DNA of 53,971 nt from Lentisphaeraceae bacterium (GTDB taxonomy: Bacteria; Verrucomicrobiota; Lentisphaeria; Lentisphaerales; Lentisphaeraceae), in NCBI GenBank assembly GCA_021232515.1, contig JAJPOQ010000062.1, positions 1 through 53,971 on the forward strand, written 5' to 3'. Positions within the stretch are counted from its first letter, which is position 1. Every line of letters begins with the position of its first letter. Below are positions 1 to 8,462 of this stretch, piece after piece. A program made the translations under genes and the position numbers. The notes beneath the pieces were generated by a model, which was not told where the DNA came from, searched no databases, and worked only from the letters and a program-made list of their open reading frames with translations.

Positions 1-42
1 GGTTCACTCGAGGTCAAACTCTTTCAGTTATGCATAAGTTCA

Positions 43-94
43 GCAGAGGTAGACTCCGACGAGTTGGGAAGACCCATTCTCGTCTACGCTCTGC
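43..94. repeat. Imperfect inverted repeat (hairpin)
   Basis: GCAGAG/CTCTGC outer arms enclose related GTAGAC/GTCTAC and GACGAG/CTCGTC segments around a GGGAAGACCC centre. It lies beyond the 3' end of the minus-strand FecR/LamG gene but has no T-run on either strand, so a terminator role is not shown. It could instead be a dispersed palindromic element. Confidence 0.4.
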
Positions 95-139
95 CTTTAA
101 ATGAAAATAAAGTGTCAACTTTTAATCAGGACTAGACAC

Positions 140-222
140 TAGCTACTAAAGACTAATAACTCATTACTGATCACTGATCACTCATTACTAATAACTGATC
201 ACTGATTACTAATAACTGATCT
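140..222. repeat. Short direct repeats of ACTGATCACTGATTACTAATA type
   Basis: A low-complexity run built from the words ACTGATC, ATTACT and AATAACTGATC. The clearest unit, ATTACTAATAACTGATC, occurs exactly twice (184-200 and 205-221, period 21), with decayed copies to the left. It ends just before the stop codon of the minus-strand FecR/LamG gene. No spacers of constant length separate the units, so this is not a CRISPR array. Confidence 0.7.
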
Positions 223-226
223 CCAG

Positions 227-1765
227 CTAATCAACCGACCAAAGTAGACTTGGTCTGCCACTTTCAACGAGCTTAGTGACTTCTATTTGAGTGAGGACTT
301 TTTTCCAAATAACGACCTCATCAATACGGCCATTAAATATTCTTTCTGGCTCATAACCGGGAATTGGCACCCAACTACCTATACGACACTTACCCGGTTT
401 GATGATCGCATCCATAGGAAACTTACTTTGCACAGCTTCTCGACCATTTACATAAACTTTGCCGTAACTCTCAGTGCTCGATAAGACTAGTGTTATATGC
501 ACCCATTCAGAGTGAGCTACAGGTTTCCTTAAAAGTCTTTTTTGACCTGGCCCGACAGAAGTCCCAAAAACATCGAAGTGCGGTTGTTGGAAACGTAGCA
601 TTTGCAAATGAACATCTCCTTCATCCCACTTATTTGAATTAAAAAGAGGACTCAAAAGAGTATCTTGACGATCAATCTTAAACCACATTGAGACCGAGAA
701 CTCGTCCAGTTGAAGTGGTATATCCAATTCAACATAATCATCTTTACGATCAAATAACAAAGCTTGTTTTCCTGGCCAACGACCACTAACCCAACGAGCT
801 CCTTTTATCGTTCCAGAAGTAACACGCTTATCACTTGCTGTATTTTGAAGCACCGAGCTACTATCATTTAGAAATGGATAACAAGCTATTACTGCTGGGT
901 CTTTGGCTAATTCTGAAATCTGCTTATGCCAACGCTTAAAACCAATCTTACCAACAGTCAAAAACTCTTCTGGTTGCAGCTCTGTCTCCGACGACTTCTG
1001 ACCATCTTCATAAACAACCGCCTGACCTCTAAAAACCTTCTTAAGAAGCTTATTTGTCGCTGGGTCTTTGACATTCACCTGACCATCAAAAACATGTAAT
1101 TCACTTGAACTTGTTTCGCTATTTACTATCAAACCAAACTCTGTTCCTATGTCTTCATAGTTAACATCGTAGGCTGACACCGTAAAACCATGAGCTGGCG
1201 GTGGAACTATGGCCCTAACCTTACCCGAAACAAGCTTGGCATTCATCGAATCAAGTATATCTATTTCTGCCGGTGCCTCAACAACAAGATCTGCTCCTGA
1301 AGAAAATCGTAAGTGAACAACACCCTCAGTCAATTTATACTTACCCGAGGAAAACTTTACATCTGCGATACTGCGACCATTCGCAAACTTTGCATTTGCC
1401 TCATTCACCAAAATTGCCGTCAGCGGCTCTTCTACTGTTGGTGTCGGTTTAGTCGCTATGTTCACCGGTTCTTTAACTTTTGGAGTCTTAAAAAATAATA
1501 ACAAACAAGCTGCCAAGGCAATAATCCATGGGATGAACTCTTTAATAAAGTTTTTTTGAGGTAAACCGATTGCTGACACATCTATCTCTAAATCAGTTTG
1601 AGAACTCAAAACAGACGTCACTGCAGAATTAAATTCAGAGTGGTTCACCAGCTTTTTACGAGCATCTGGATTGGAGTCTAGTAACTCTGCTAGCTCAGCT
1701 TTTTCATCTGTACTCAGCTCATCATTTAAGTGGCGCTCAATTAAATCATCTAAGTGTTCACTCAT
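227..1765 (-). CDS. FecR/LamG-domain membrane protein, partner of ECF sigma factor
   Basis: A 512-residue protein. The start at 1765 is preferred over an upstream ATG at 1801 because it has a GGAGAA ribosome site and overlaps the sigma-factor stop as ATGA. Residues 1-55 are a charged helical region of the anti-sigma type (MSEHLDDLIERHLNDELS). A membrane segment lies at about 77-92 (FIPWIIALAACLLLFF). A FecR-like beta domain follows (about 140-240: GVVHLRFSSGADLVVEAPAE, then a GTEFGL-FDGQVNV stretch), and then a LamG/concanavalin-like domain at about 320-500 (LDEFSVSMWFKID). The family and the coupling suggest it restrains or senses for the upstream sigma factor, with the LamG domain outside the cytoplasm perhaps binding glycan; both roles are inferred. 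Confidence 0.85.
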   Translation of the reverse strand: MSEHLDDLIERHLNDELSTDEKAELAELLDSNPDARKKLVNHSEFNSAVTSVLSSQTDLEIDVSAIGLPQKNFIKEFIPWIIALAACLLLFFKTPKVKEPVNIATKPTPTVEEPLTAILVNEANAKFANGRSIADVKFSSGKYKLTEGVVHLRFSSGADLVVEAPAEIDILDSMNAKLVSGKVRAIVPPPAHGFTVSAYDVNYEDIGTEFGLIVNSETSSSELHVFDGQVNVKDPATNKLLKKVFRGQAVVYEDGQKSSETELQPEEFLTVGKIGFKRWHKQISELAKDPAVIACYPFLNDSSSVLQNTASDKRVTSGTIKGARWVSGRWPGKQALLFDRKDDYVELDIPLQLDEFSVSMWFKIDRQDTLLSPLFNSNKWDEGDVHLQMLRFQQPHFDVFGTSVGPGQKRLLRKPVAHSEWVHITLVLSSTESYGKVYVNGREAVQSKFPMDAIIKPGKCRIGSWVPIPGYEPERIFNGRIDEVVIWKKVLTQIEVTKLVESGRPSLLWSVD

Positions 1766-2289
1766 ATTAGTTTCTCCAAACCTGAACGAATGTCTATACA
1801 TGCACGCAGCTTTTGTTTTACTCTAAATAAACTTTTTCGAACTGCTTCCAGCTTCATACCAAGAGACGAACTTATGTCTTCATAACCAAGCTTCTCCATA
1901 TAGCGCAAGGTTATCGTCTTACGACCTTTTTCTGGTAACTTGGCGATACATTCACGTAAATACTCATGACGTACAGTGATAGTTCCGGTCTGGAACTCTT
2001 CAAAAGCGGCATCGACAGCATCATAAAGAATCTGATCTTCCAGAGAAACTTCTTTCTTTTGTTTTTTGATATAACTTAAAACTTGCAAGCGGACTATCGC
2101 TCTGCACCAAGCGATCATCGATGTACCAGCCTGAAACTGTTCATACTTTTTGACAATCACGACGTAAGCATTTTGAACCACATCCTCTGCAGTCGCATGG
2201 TTCTTCAACATACTGTAGGCATAGGCTAGCAACTTCGGCTGACAAGCAAAAGCTTCACGTAAAACGTCATCTCTATTATCTGTACTCAT
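1762..2289 (-). CDS. ECF-type RNA polymerase sigma factor (Rhodopirellula/Verrucomicrobium type)
   Basis: A 175-residue sigma-70 family factor. Region 2 is recognisable at LLAYAYSMLKNHATAEDVVQ with VKKYEQF after it; region 4 is the C-terminal HTH (LPEKGRKTITLRYMEKLGYE, then SSSLGMKLEAVRKSLFRVKQ). A GTG start at 2361 would add 24 basic residues with no family match, so the ATG at 2287-2289 is preferred, although no good ribosome site precedes it. The gene shares an ATGA stop/start overlap with the FecR/LamG gene, so the two are translated together. Extracytoplasmic-function factors of this type redirect transcription in response to envelope signals; the regulon is unknown. Confidence 0.88.
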   Translation of the reverse strand: MSTDNRDDVLREAFACQPKLLAYAYSMLKNHATAEDVVQNAYVVIVKKYEQFQAGTSMIAWCRAIVRLQVLSYIKKQKKEVSLEDQILYDAVDAAFEEFQTGTITVRHEYLRECIAKLPEKGRKTITLRYMEKLGYEDISSSLGMKLEAVRKSLFRVKQKLRACIDIRSGLEKLI

Positions 2290-2555
2290 GTAGCTATTAT
2301 AGTAAAAATGATTAAAACGTGGACATTTATTTTTAGATTTTTTTCTTCGTGCACATTTCACTAATATTCCACACTCAAAGTTCCTCTAAAATAGATATTC
2401 ATTGAGAATACTTTTGATCAGCTCTTTGAGAGTTTATTACTAATCAAGCAAAAGCTATAAAGGAATAACCAAAGTCTTACCTTCTCGATCTAGAAAGCTT
2501 TAACTTATTCCTCAAAACCATAGAATTGGATTATAGTAATAAAATATTCAGTTAG

Positions 2556-2780
2556 CTAAAACTGAGATTTAAGGATAGATAAACTATGTATAACATTCAA
2601 ATACTTCGTTCTTTCTACCGAGAGAAGAGCACCTACATACATCTGTTTATAGTTACTTCCACAGACCGCTTTTTGGGATGATACTCTAGCTTTTTGTAAT
2701 GATGGAAGAAGAAGACTGACGAATATACCAAGCATAGAAACTACGATAAGTAGTCTGGATTCACCAAAAACACTCTTACC
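2556..2780 (-). pseudogene. Decayed prepilin-like gene (tandem duplicate remnant)
   Basis: Directly after the stop codon of the intact prepilin-like gene, the minus strand encodes a recognisable but damaged copy of the prepilin N-terminus. LLIVVSMLGIFVSLLLPSLQ and KARVSSQKAVCGSN line up with [20 protein letters not shown] and [14 protein letters not shown] of the neighbour. The start codon, the FTLVE cleavage-site region (now FGESR) and all of the C-terminal half are lost. It is best read as one half of a tandem duplication that has degenerated. Confidence 0.7.
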
Positions 2781-3444
2781 ACATGTTAGGTGGCATCCAC
2801 TCAAAGATGCTAATCGTACCCGCATCTGTCTGAACTAAAGATGCCATATTGTACCATCTCACACTACCATCCATTTTTACGCCATTTTTGCCTTTGCAGT
2901 CTTTGATCGTCGATGGGTTCACTGACTGATTTATTCTATAGGGCATATGACCGATGTTCGTCCAATTCACCGAAGCATTTCTAAAAACCAAGTCAGTCAT
3001 ATAAGGACCGTTAAAATCATCTGTCATTCTTTCTGGATACTCTGTAGGTTTTTGCTCGTTGAGTACTTTTGCACCACCGAGATATGAGTAAGGCAATTGA
3101 ACATAAGTGCCATTTCTATTTGAGATCTTAAAAGTTGGATATGCTACAGGGCACTCGAAACTTTGGTCTACACCACCCAAATAGTTGTCGGTAAAGTGAC
3201 GGTAGTTGTCGCCATTTAGTTGCCTTGCCGCAAAGTTACTTGGTGTTTTATAACCTTGTAACATATGAGTATTATTCTCACCAGCATAGACTGTATTGCC
3301 CACTGAAACTTGCCGTAAGTTTGATTTGCAAACTGCATTTTTCGCTTCGTAACGAGCATTTCTCAAGGAAGGCATAAGAAGGCTGACGAGTATGCCAATT
3401 ATCGCTATAACAACTAAGAGTTCAACTAAAGTAAACTTTTTCAT
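2776..3444 (-). CDS. Prepilin-like secreted protein
   Basis: A 222-residue protein starting [20 protein letters not shown], the type IV prepilin/pseudopilin N-terminal methylation motif with the conserved Glu at +5 after the cleavage site. The residue before Phe is Lys rather than the usual Gly, as in all prepilin-like proteins of this window. The rest is a globular domain with a KMDGSVRW segment near the end, similar to the DG motif of the H-X9-DG family, but the His is missing. These proteins are numerous in Lentisphaerae and have no proven function; surface or pseudopilus roles are inferred. A dead tandem copy follows immediately. Confidence 0.85.
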   Translation of the reverse strand: MKKFTLVELLVVIAIIGILVSLLMPSLRNARYEAKNAVCKSNLRQVSVGNTVYAGENNTHMLQGYKTPSNFAARQLNGDNYRHFTDNYLGGVDQSFECPVAYPTFKISNRNGTYVQLPYSYLGGAKVLNEQKPTEYPERMTDDFNGPYMTDLVFRNASVNWTNIGHMPYRINQSVNPSTIKDCKGKNGVKMDGSVRWYNMASLVQTDAGTISIFEWMPPNMW

Positions 3445-3619
3445 AACACTACACTCACTTTTTATTCACACATGCATTAAGCATATATGTGAAAAACTTC
3501 GGTGATTATGCTAACTTTCTGAAAAAAAATGAGTTATGATCATATAGGCAAATAAAAAACTATAAGAAAGATGTTCTAGACAGGATTAACTCGATTTACT
3601 AAATAAGTGTAAAAGGGTT
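3445..3619. other. Intergenic stretch without a recognised gene
   Basis: This is AT-rich sequence between the prepilin-like start and the STN remnant. With the remnant (3620-3751) and 3752-3817 it makes up a 373-base gap between intact genes. It presumably holds the promoter of the prepilin-like gene; no clear promoter or terminator can be picked out by eye. Confidence 0.5.
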
Positions 3620-3751
3620 TTATTTAGATTCTCGAATAGTTACCGAGTAGTCGTTTACTTCATATGTCAGTCCCACCTGATCACAGACATACCGCAAGAC
3701 TTCCCCAGCTGGAATTTTGCTTGCATCTAGGTTGATTCGGTAGTCTTTCGA
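3620..3751 (-). pseudogene. C-terminal remnant of an STN-domain protein
   Basis: On the minus strand, 43 codons stay open to a TAA stop at 3620-3622 and read RINLDASKIPAGEVLRYVCD followed by QVGLTYEVNDYSVTI. This pattern (beta strand, LD.SKIP..EVL.Y, then GL.Y.V.. S.TI) is that of the secretin/TonB short N-terminal (STN) domain. There is an in-frame TAG just upstream and no start codon, so only the end of a former gene survives. It lies directly downstream of the TonB-dependent receptor, a setting where STN domains are common. Confidence 0.6.
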
Positions 3752-3817
3752 CTAGGTCCTATAAAAATAACTGGATAAATCTTATTATTCAAAAAATGCA
3801 GATTGGATTAAAACAAC

Positions 3818-5731
3818 TTAAAAGCGGTAAACGACACCTATAGATCCAGATCGTGGTACTTCATAAGTTTGGCCAGTTTCACGAGTTGAACTGTCCAGAA
3901 GATTTTTAAAGAGTAAGTAGCACTCGAACTTGTCATTTACCTGCCAAGAAAGGCGGCTATCTAGTTTTATATACGAGCCGATGTGTTGATTCACCGAACC
4001 GTAAGTATCTCGGCTATCTGTATAGTACGCTGACAGATCCCAGTTCATACTTTTTGTTATTTCTAAATAAGAGTGGATTGCGACTTTATTATTGGCGTAT
4101 TTGTCTTCATAAAATAGTATTTCTTGTGACTGAGCGGGAGTGTCGAAGTCCGCATCAAAGTAAGTGTAACTCGTACGAACCTTCCAATTTTCTCGTAAAT
4201 TGTAATCAAAGGCAAGTTCAAAGCCATAACTGTCAGCTGAACCCGAGTTTACTAAGTTAAAGGTACCAGAATCAACTTGCACTAAGTCATCGTAATCAAA
4301 GTAAAAGGCAGTCATAGTGAGAGCTGCATTTTCAAACTTTCTTCTATACCCGACCTCATATGCTTTTAACTTTTCTGTTTCAACATCATCATTTCCGTTA
4401 ACTGCATATAAAATAACACCGTTATGTTCATAGCGACTTGGACTTCTGGCTGATTCAGTAGCAGATAACCAAACTGTATTATTTTCATTAACTAAGTATG
4501 TAAGCTTTGCACTTGGCTGAACTTCAGTGCCCGTATACTCAAGAAAGTCAACTTTTGAACCTAGAGTTAGATAGAGCTTAGAGTCTATCAGAGTGATCTT
4601 ATCCTGTAGAAACAAATTGTAGTTTACAACAGAATCTCGACGTGGTTGTATATTGACTAGATTTGAGCTATCCTCGGATATATTATTAATAATCCTCGCT
4701 CCGCCACCTAAGGTTAAATCATGTATTTCTCCAAGAATAACACTGTATGTTGCTGAGCCATCGTAAGTATGAGTTTTATGAGATAGTCGCCCTTCTTCAT
4801 TCAAGTGGAGATAATCATAATAAAACTTAGTACTGAAACTTTCTGTAGCGCTTATTTCTTTGTTATATTCTAAAATCGTATTAAAACCATCTGTCTGATT
4901 TTCATGAAAAGACCTAGTAGTCAAACTATTTAAGGCTGTGTACTTTTGACTAAAACCATCTGCCGACAATCTCAAACTCTCAAACTCAGTAATTTCATAA
5001 TCTAAACGCATACCACCCATGATATTATCCCAATCTCCATCTTCATTGTTAGACGGAGCTGGTCGAGTTCCATAATCTAAAGGCTCAAGATTTTGAAATT
5101 GGCCATATACTCTCATATGCATTTTTTCTTCTTCATCGACAGCGAAGCCATGACGAATCGTGTATTCTTCTGATTCCGTGCCATACTCTGCTTGAAGGAA
5201 AGTCCCTGTTGTCTCTTTACTCGACTTGGTGATTATGTTTATAACCCCATTCACTGCGTTAGCTCCCCAGACTGTAGAACCTGGACCTCGAACTACTTCG
5301 ATTCTCTTTAAATCTTCGATCGGATAATTTACTGTAGACCAGTAAACGCCTGAAAAAACTGGCGAGTAGACGCTGCGGCCATCGACTAAAACTAACAGTT
5401 TATTTGAGAACAGATTGTCAAAACCACGGATAGCAACTTCCCATGAGTTATTACTCCTTTGAGAAACCTGTACGCCGGGAACACCTCTTAAAGCCTCAAC
5501 TACATTCTTAACACCGCGTCTTTTCATATCCTCCGCAGTGACAACGTAGACTGCAGAACTTGTCTCAAAAAATGACTCTTTCTTTTTAGATGCTGTCACT
5601 ATCTCTACATTCATCAAATCTTCTAAAGTCATACTCAAGTCAAGATCTGTGGACAGGAAATCTTCGGCCTCACTTTGACCATGAACAAAGTAGGTTATAA
5701 GAAAAAGAAATATTAGCACATATTTTACCAC
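3818..5731 (-). CDS. TonB-dependent outer-membrane receptor
   Basis: A 637-residue protein. The GTG start is supported by an AAAGGAG site 9 nt upstream. A signal peptide (MVKYVLIFLFLITYFVHG) is followed by an ASKKKESFFETSSAVYVVT segment and the plug domain (about 50-165), with the landmarks LRGVPGVQVSQR, IRGFDN, VLVDGRSVYSP and VEVVRGPGSTVWGANAVNG-like sequence (here IEVVRGPGSTVWGANAVNGV). The remainder is strand-rich barrel and ends in GVVYRF, the terminal aromatic residue expected for outer-membrane assembly. It should import a scarce ligand such as a siderophore, a cobalamin-like compound or an oligosaccharide using TonB energy; the ligand cannot be read from sequence. It is about the usual length for the family. 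Confidence 0.93.
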   Translation of the reverse strand: MVKYVLIFLFLITYFVHGQSEAEDFLSTDLDLSMTLEDLMNVEIVTASKKKESFFETSSAVYVVTAEDMKRRGVKNVVEALRGVPGVQVSQRSNNSWEVAIRGFDNLFSNKLLVLVDGRSVYSPVFSGVYWSTVNYPIEDLKRIEVVRGPGSTVWGANAVNGVINIITKSSKETTGTFLQAEYGTESEEYTIRHGFAVDEEEKMHMRVYGQFQNLEPLDYGTRPAPSNNEDGDWDNIMGGMRLDYEITEFESLRLSADGFSQKYTALNSLTTRSFHENQTDGFNTILEYNKEISATESFSTKFYYDYLHLNEEGRLSHKTHTYDGSATYSVILGEIHDLTLGGGARIINNISEDSSNLVNIQPRRDSVVNYNLFLQDKITLIDSKLYLTLGSKVDFLEYTGTEVQPSAKLTYLVNENNTVWLSATESARSPSRYEHNGVILYAVNGNDDVETEKLKAYEVGYRRKFENAALTMTAFYFDYDDLVQVDSGTFNLVNSGSADSYGFELAFDYNLRENWKVRTSYTYFDADFDTPAQSQEILFYEDKYANNKVAIHSYLEITKSMNWDLSAYYTDSRDTYGSVNQHIGSYIKLDSRLSWQVNDKFECYLLFKNLLDSSTRETGQTYEVPRSGSIGVVYRF

Positions 5732-5969
5732 TAAAGCGAACTCCTTTAAAACTTATACTTTATATACAAATTTGAGCATCAAATCAATTATTTTACACCC
5801 CTCATATAACAATAAGCCAACGACAAAAAGTATTTAGTTGTATATAGCTATAAATAATAGTTTAAAACCACAAAAAACTAAGAAATTTCGATTTGGGCAC
5901 ATTTTTATCATATAGTTAGTAAAGAACTCGCGGACTCGTTTGTTCCACTTGGAAAATACTGGAGCTTTT

Positions 5970-8450
5970 ATGAAATTTTTTATCTTTGGCCTGATCGCCT
6001 TTATCACTCTTGGGGCAGCTGCTGATCCAAGAATTGACTATATTAAGAAATTCACCAGTCGGTACTGTGCTGATTGTCATGATGAAGATTTAGAAAAAGG
6101 TGGTCTAGACATCACTCACTATAATCTAAGTCTAGATACTCTCGAAGAAGAGAGAATGTGGAGTAACTCTTACGATCGAGTCATGCATAAAGAAATGCCG
6201 CCAAAGAAAAAGAAGAAGCAGCCAAGCGCTAATGAGTTAGCAGCATTTAAGAAAAATCTAACTTCTTTGCTGAATGAAAGTGTTGTCAAAACTCAGAAGT
6301 CTTACGGTCGTACACTCTACAGACGCATCACTCGTGAAGAGTACGAAAACACTCTGCGCGACCTATTTGAGCTGCCACAATTAAAAGTTAAAGACATGCT
6401 CCCTGAAGACCAGTCGACTGGCGGATACGACAACGTCACTGTTGGTCAAAACCTTTCTCGCATGAACATCCAAAGTTACATGGATGCTTCTGAGTATGCT
6501 ATAGATATGGCCACGACTCTTGGTCCTAAGCCAACTCCTTATAAGTACGAAGCTACTGTTGTTGATTACCACAAACACACTAAAAAGCACAAGCATAAAC
6601 GTCCAAAAGATAATGGCTGGTACCACATCCGTTTAAATCACGGCGAAGAAGCCAATAAACTTTATACGCCTTACTCTGGTATGTACAAAATCGGCGTTAA
6701 AGCTTTTGCTGGAAAATATGACTACAGCAAACTGAAAGCTGTAACTGCTCCTGCAGATGCTGAAAGAGTTGTTTCACTCATCAGTGGATCTCAAACCAAT
6801 ACTATCGTTCACGACACATTTACTCTTCCTGTAAACAAGTGTGACAACTACATAACTAAAGTAGGTTATATCCCTGCTGGTGGATCTTTGAGACTTCGTG
6901 CAAATGACTTACCGCCGAATCCAAACAAACCTCCTACAGGCTTACCGCCAATTTATGATTCTGTTGCTATCAAAGGTTTCATGGTTGAAGGTCCAATCAT
7001 TTCAGAGTGGCCGCCAAAAAGTCACAAAGTTCTTTTTGGAGACCTCCCGCAAGGTAAGTGGTCTGCGAGCATGTCTAAAATCAAGCCAGAAAACAAGTAC
7101 TACAAACGAAACTATAGAGACAGAAACTGGAAACGTTTCAGCTCAAAAAATACACCTGTTATTATCTCTAAAAACCCTACGGCTGATGCACAGAAACTCA
7201 TCTCAAGGTTTGCCACTAAAGCATTTAGAAGACCGGCTACAACTGAGCAAGTTTCTGTTTATGTAAACTTACTGAAATCTCAGATGAATAAAGGTTATTG
7301 CTTCCAAGACGCTCTTAAAAGTAGCTACATGGCGATCCTTTGTTCTCCAGACTTTCTATACTTCCACGAGAAGCCAGGTGCTTTAGATAACTATGCCCTT
7401 GCCAACAGACTTTCGTATTTCTTATGGAAGAGTAGTCCTGACGATAAGCTCATGGAAATAGCCAACTCTGGCAAATTAACTAACTCGAAAGTTTTAGCAT
7501 CTCAGGTTGACCGCATGTTGGCTGATCCTAAGTCTGACAGATTCGTCAAAAGTTTCATCAACCAATGGTTAGACTTAAAGAAATTTGAAGACACTGAACC
7601 TGACTTCGATCTCTTCCCTGAGTACAAAAAAGACTTTTGGTTAAAAGAATCTATGAAGGATGAAACCTACGCATACTTCAAGTATCTCATCACCAAAAAC
7701 CTTTCTGCATCGAACATCATCGATTCTAACTTTATCATGGCGAACAGAAGGTTGGCTGAGCTCTATGACCTCAAAGGTGTTAAAGGCCATGACGTCAAAC
7801 CTGTTAAGTTGCCTAAAAACTCTATCCGCGGTGGGCTTCTCACTCAAGGTAGTGTGCTTAAAGTAACGGCAAATGGCGCCACAACTTCACCTGTTAAGCG
7901 CGGTGTATGGATGGCTGAGAAAATCCTTGGTGTTCACATCCCTCCACCACCAGCAAATGTTCCTCCAATCAAGACTGAAGGCGCTGACGTAAAAACACTT
8001 CAACAGCAGTTCGCGAAACATAGAGAAAATGCTTCTTGTGCAGCATGCCACAAAAAGATCGACCCTATCGGTTTTGCTCTTGAGTCTTTCGACGTCATGG
8101 GTGGTTACCGCGAAAACTATCGTTCCCTCGAAGAAGGTAAAGATGTTAACGGCTTTGTTAAGTTGAGAAAAACTATTTATAAGCTCAACGGAGACGTCGA
8201 CATCACTAGTGAGTACCCTGGTCACGGTAGATTTAAAACAACTCAAGAATTTAAGAAGATCGTTATGAAAAATAAACCACAGGTTGTTCAACACTTTTTA
8301 AAGAACCTCATAACATTCGCCACTGGTGCTGAGCTACAATTCACCGACAGATACGTCATAAGCCAAATTATGAAGAAGTCTGCAAAAGATGACGGTATAA
8401 AGTCGCTCATCCACCAAGTCACTCAAAGTCGTTTATTCAGATATAAATAA
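5970..8450 (+). CDS. PSD-family cytochrome protein, pair 1 (DUF1587/1595/1592/1588/1585)
   Basis: An 826-residue exported protein. The start at 5970 has GGAG 5 nt upstream and gives a clean signal peptide (MKFFIFGLIAFITLGAAA). A PSCyt1-type haem motif C33-ADC-H37 is followed by the EMPP motif. Next come DUF1587 (RRITREEYENTLRDLF, about 113-180), an insert rich in His/Lys, DUF1595 (FATKAFRRPAT), DUF1592 (LANRLSYFLWKSSPDD), DUF1588 (RGGLLTQGSVLKVTANGATT, then IPPPPANVPP) with a second haem site C690-AAC-H694 and KKIDPIGFALE, and C-terminal DUF1585. The family is abundant in Planctomycetes, Verrucomicrobia and Lentisphaerae, and biochemical function is not established. Followed after 12 nt by a DUF1552 gene, its invariable partner here. 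Confidence 0.92.
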   Translation: MKFFIFGLIAFITLGAAADPRIDYIKKFTSRYCADCHDEDLEKGGLDITHYNLSLDTLEEERMWSNSYDRVMHKEMPPKKKKKQPSANELAAFKKNLTSLLNESVVKTQKSYGRTLYRRITREEYENTLRDLFELPQLKVKDMLPEDQSTGGYDNVTVGQNLSRMNIQSYMDASEYAIDMATTLGPKPTPYKYEATVVDYHKHTKKHKHKRPKDNGWYHIRLNHGEEANKLYTPYSGMYKIGVKAFAGKYDYSKLKAVTAPADAERVVSLISGSQTNTIVHDTFTLPVNKCDNYITKVGYIPAGGSLRLRANDLPPNPNKPPTGLPPIYDSVAIKGFMVEGPIISEWPPKSHKVLFGDLPQGKWSASMSKIKPENKYYKRNYRDRNWKRFSSKNTPVIISKNPTADAQKLISRFATKAFRRPATTEQVSVYVNLLKSQMNKGYCFQDALKSSYMAILCSPDFLYFHEKPGALDNYALANRLSYFLWKSSPDDKLMEIANSGKLTNSKVLASQVDRMLADPKSDRFVKSFINQWLDLKKFEDTEPDFDLFPEYKKDFWLKESMKDETYAYFKYLITKNLSASNIIDSNFIMANRRLAELYDLKGVKGHDVKPVKLPKNSIRGGLLTQGSVLKVTANGATTSPVKRGVWMAEKILGVHIPPPPANVPPIKTEGADVKTLQQQFAKHRENASCAACHKKIDPIGFALESFDVMGGYRENYRSLEEGKDVNGFVKLRKTIYKLNGDVDITSEYPGHGRFKTTQEFKKIVMKNKPQVVQHFLKNLITFATGAELQFTDRYVISQIMKKSAKDDGIKSLIHQVTQSRLFRYK

Positions 8451-8462
8451 GGAAATACTGAC

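Noticed and set aside
140..222. Possible CRISPR-like repeat array
   Set aside because: Units are short, degenerate and overlapping, with no constant-length unique spacers and no cas genes nearby.
7887..8294. 135-codon minus-strand open frame inside PSD pair 1
   Set aside because: It lies fully inside a well-supported gene and has no domain, ribosome site or codon pattern of its own.
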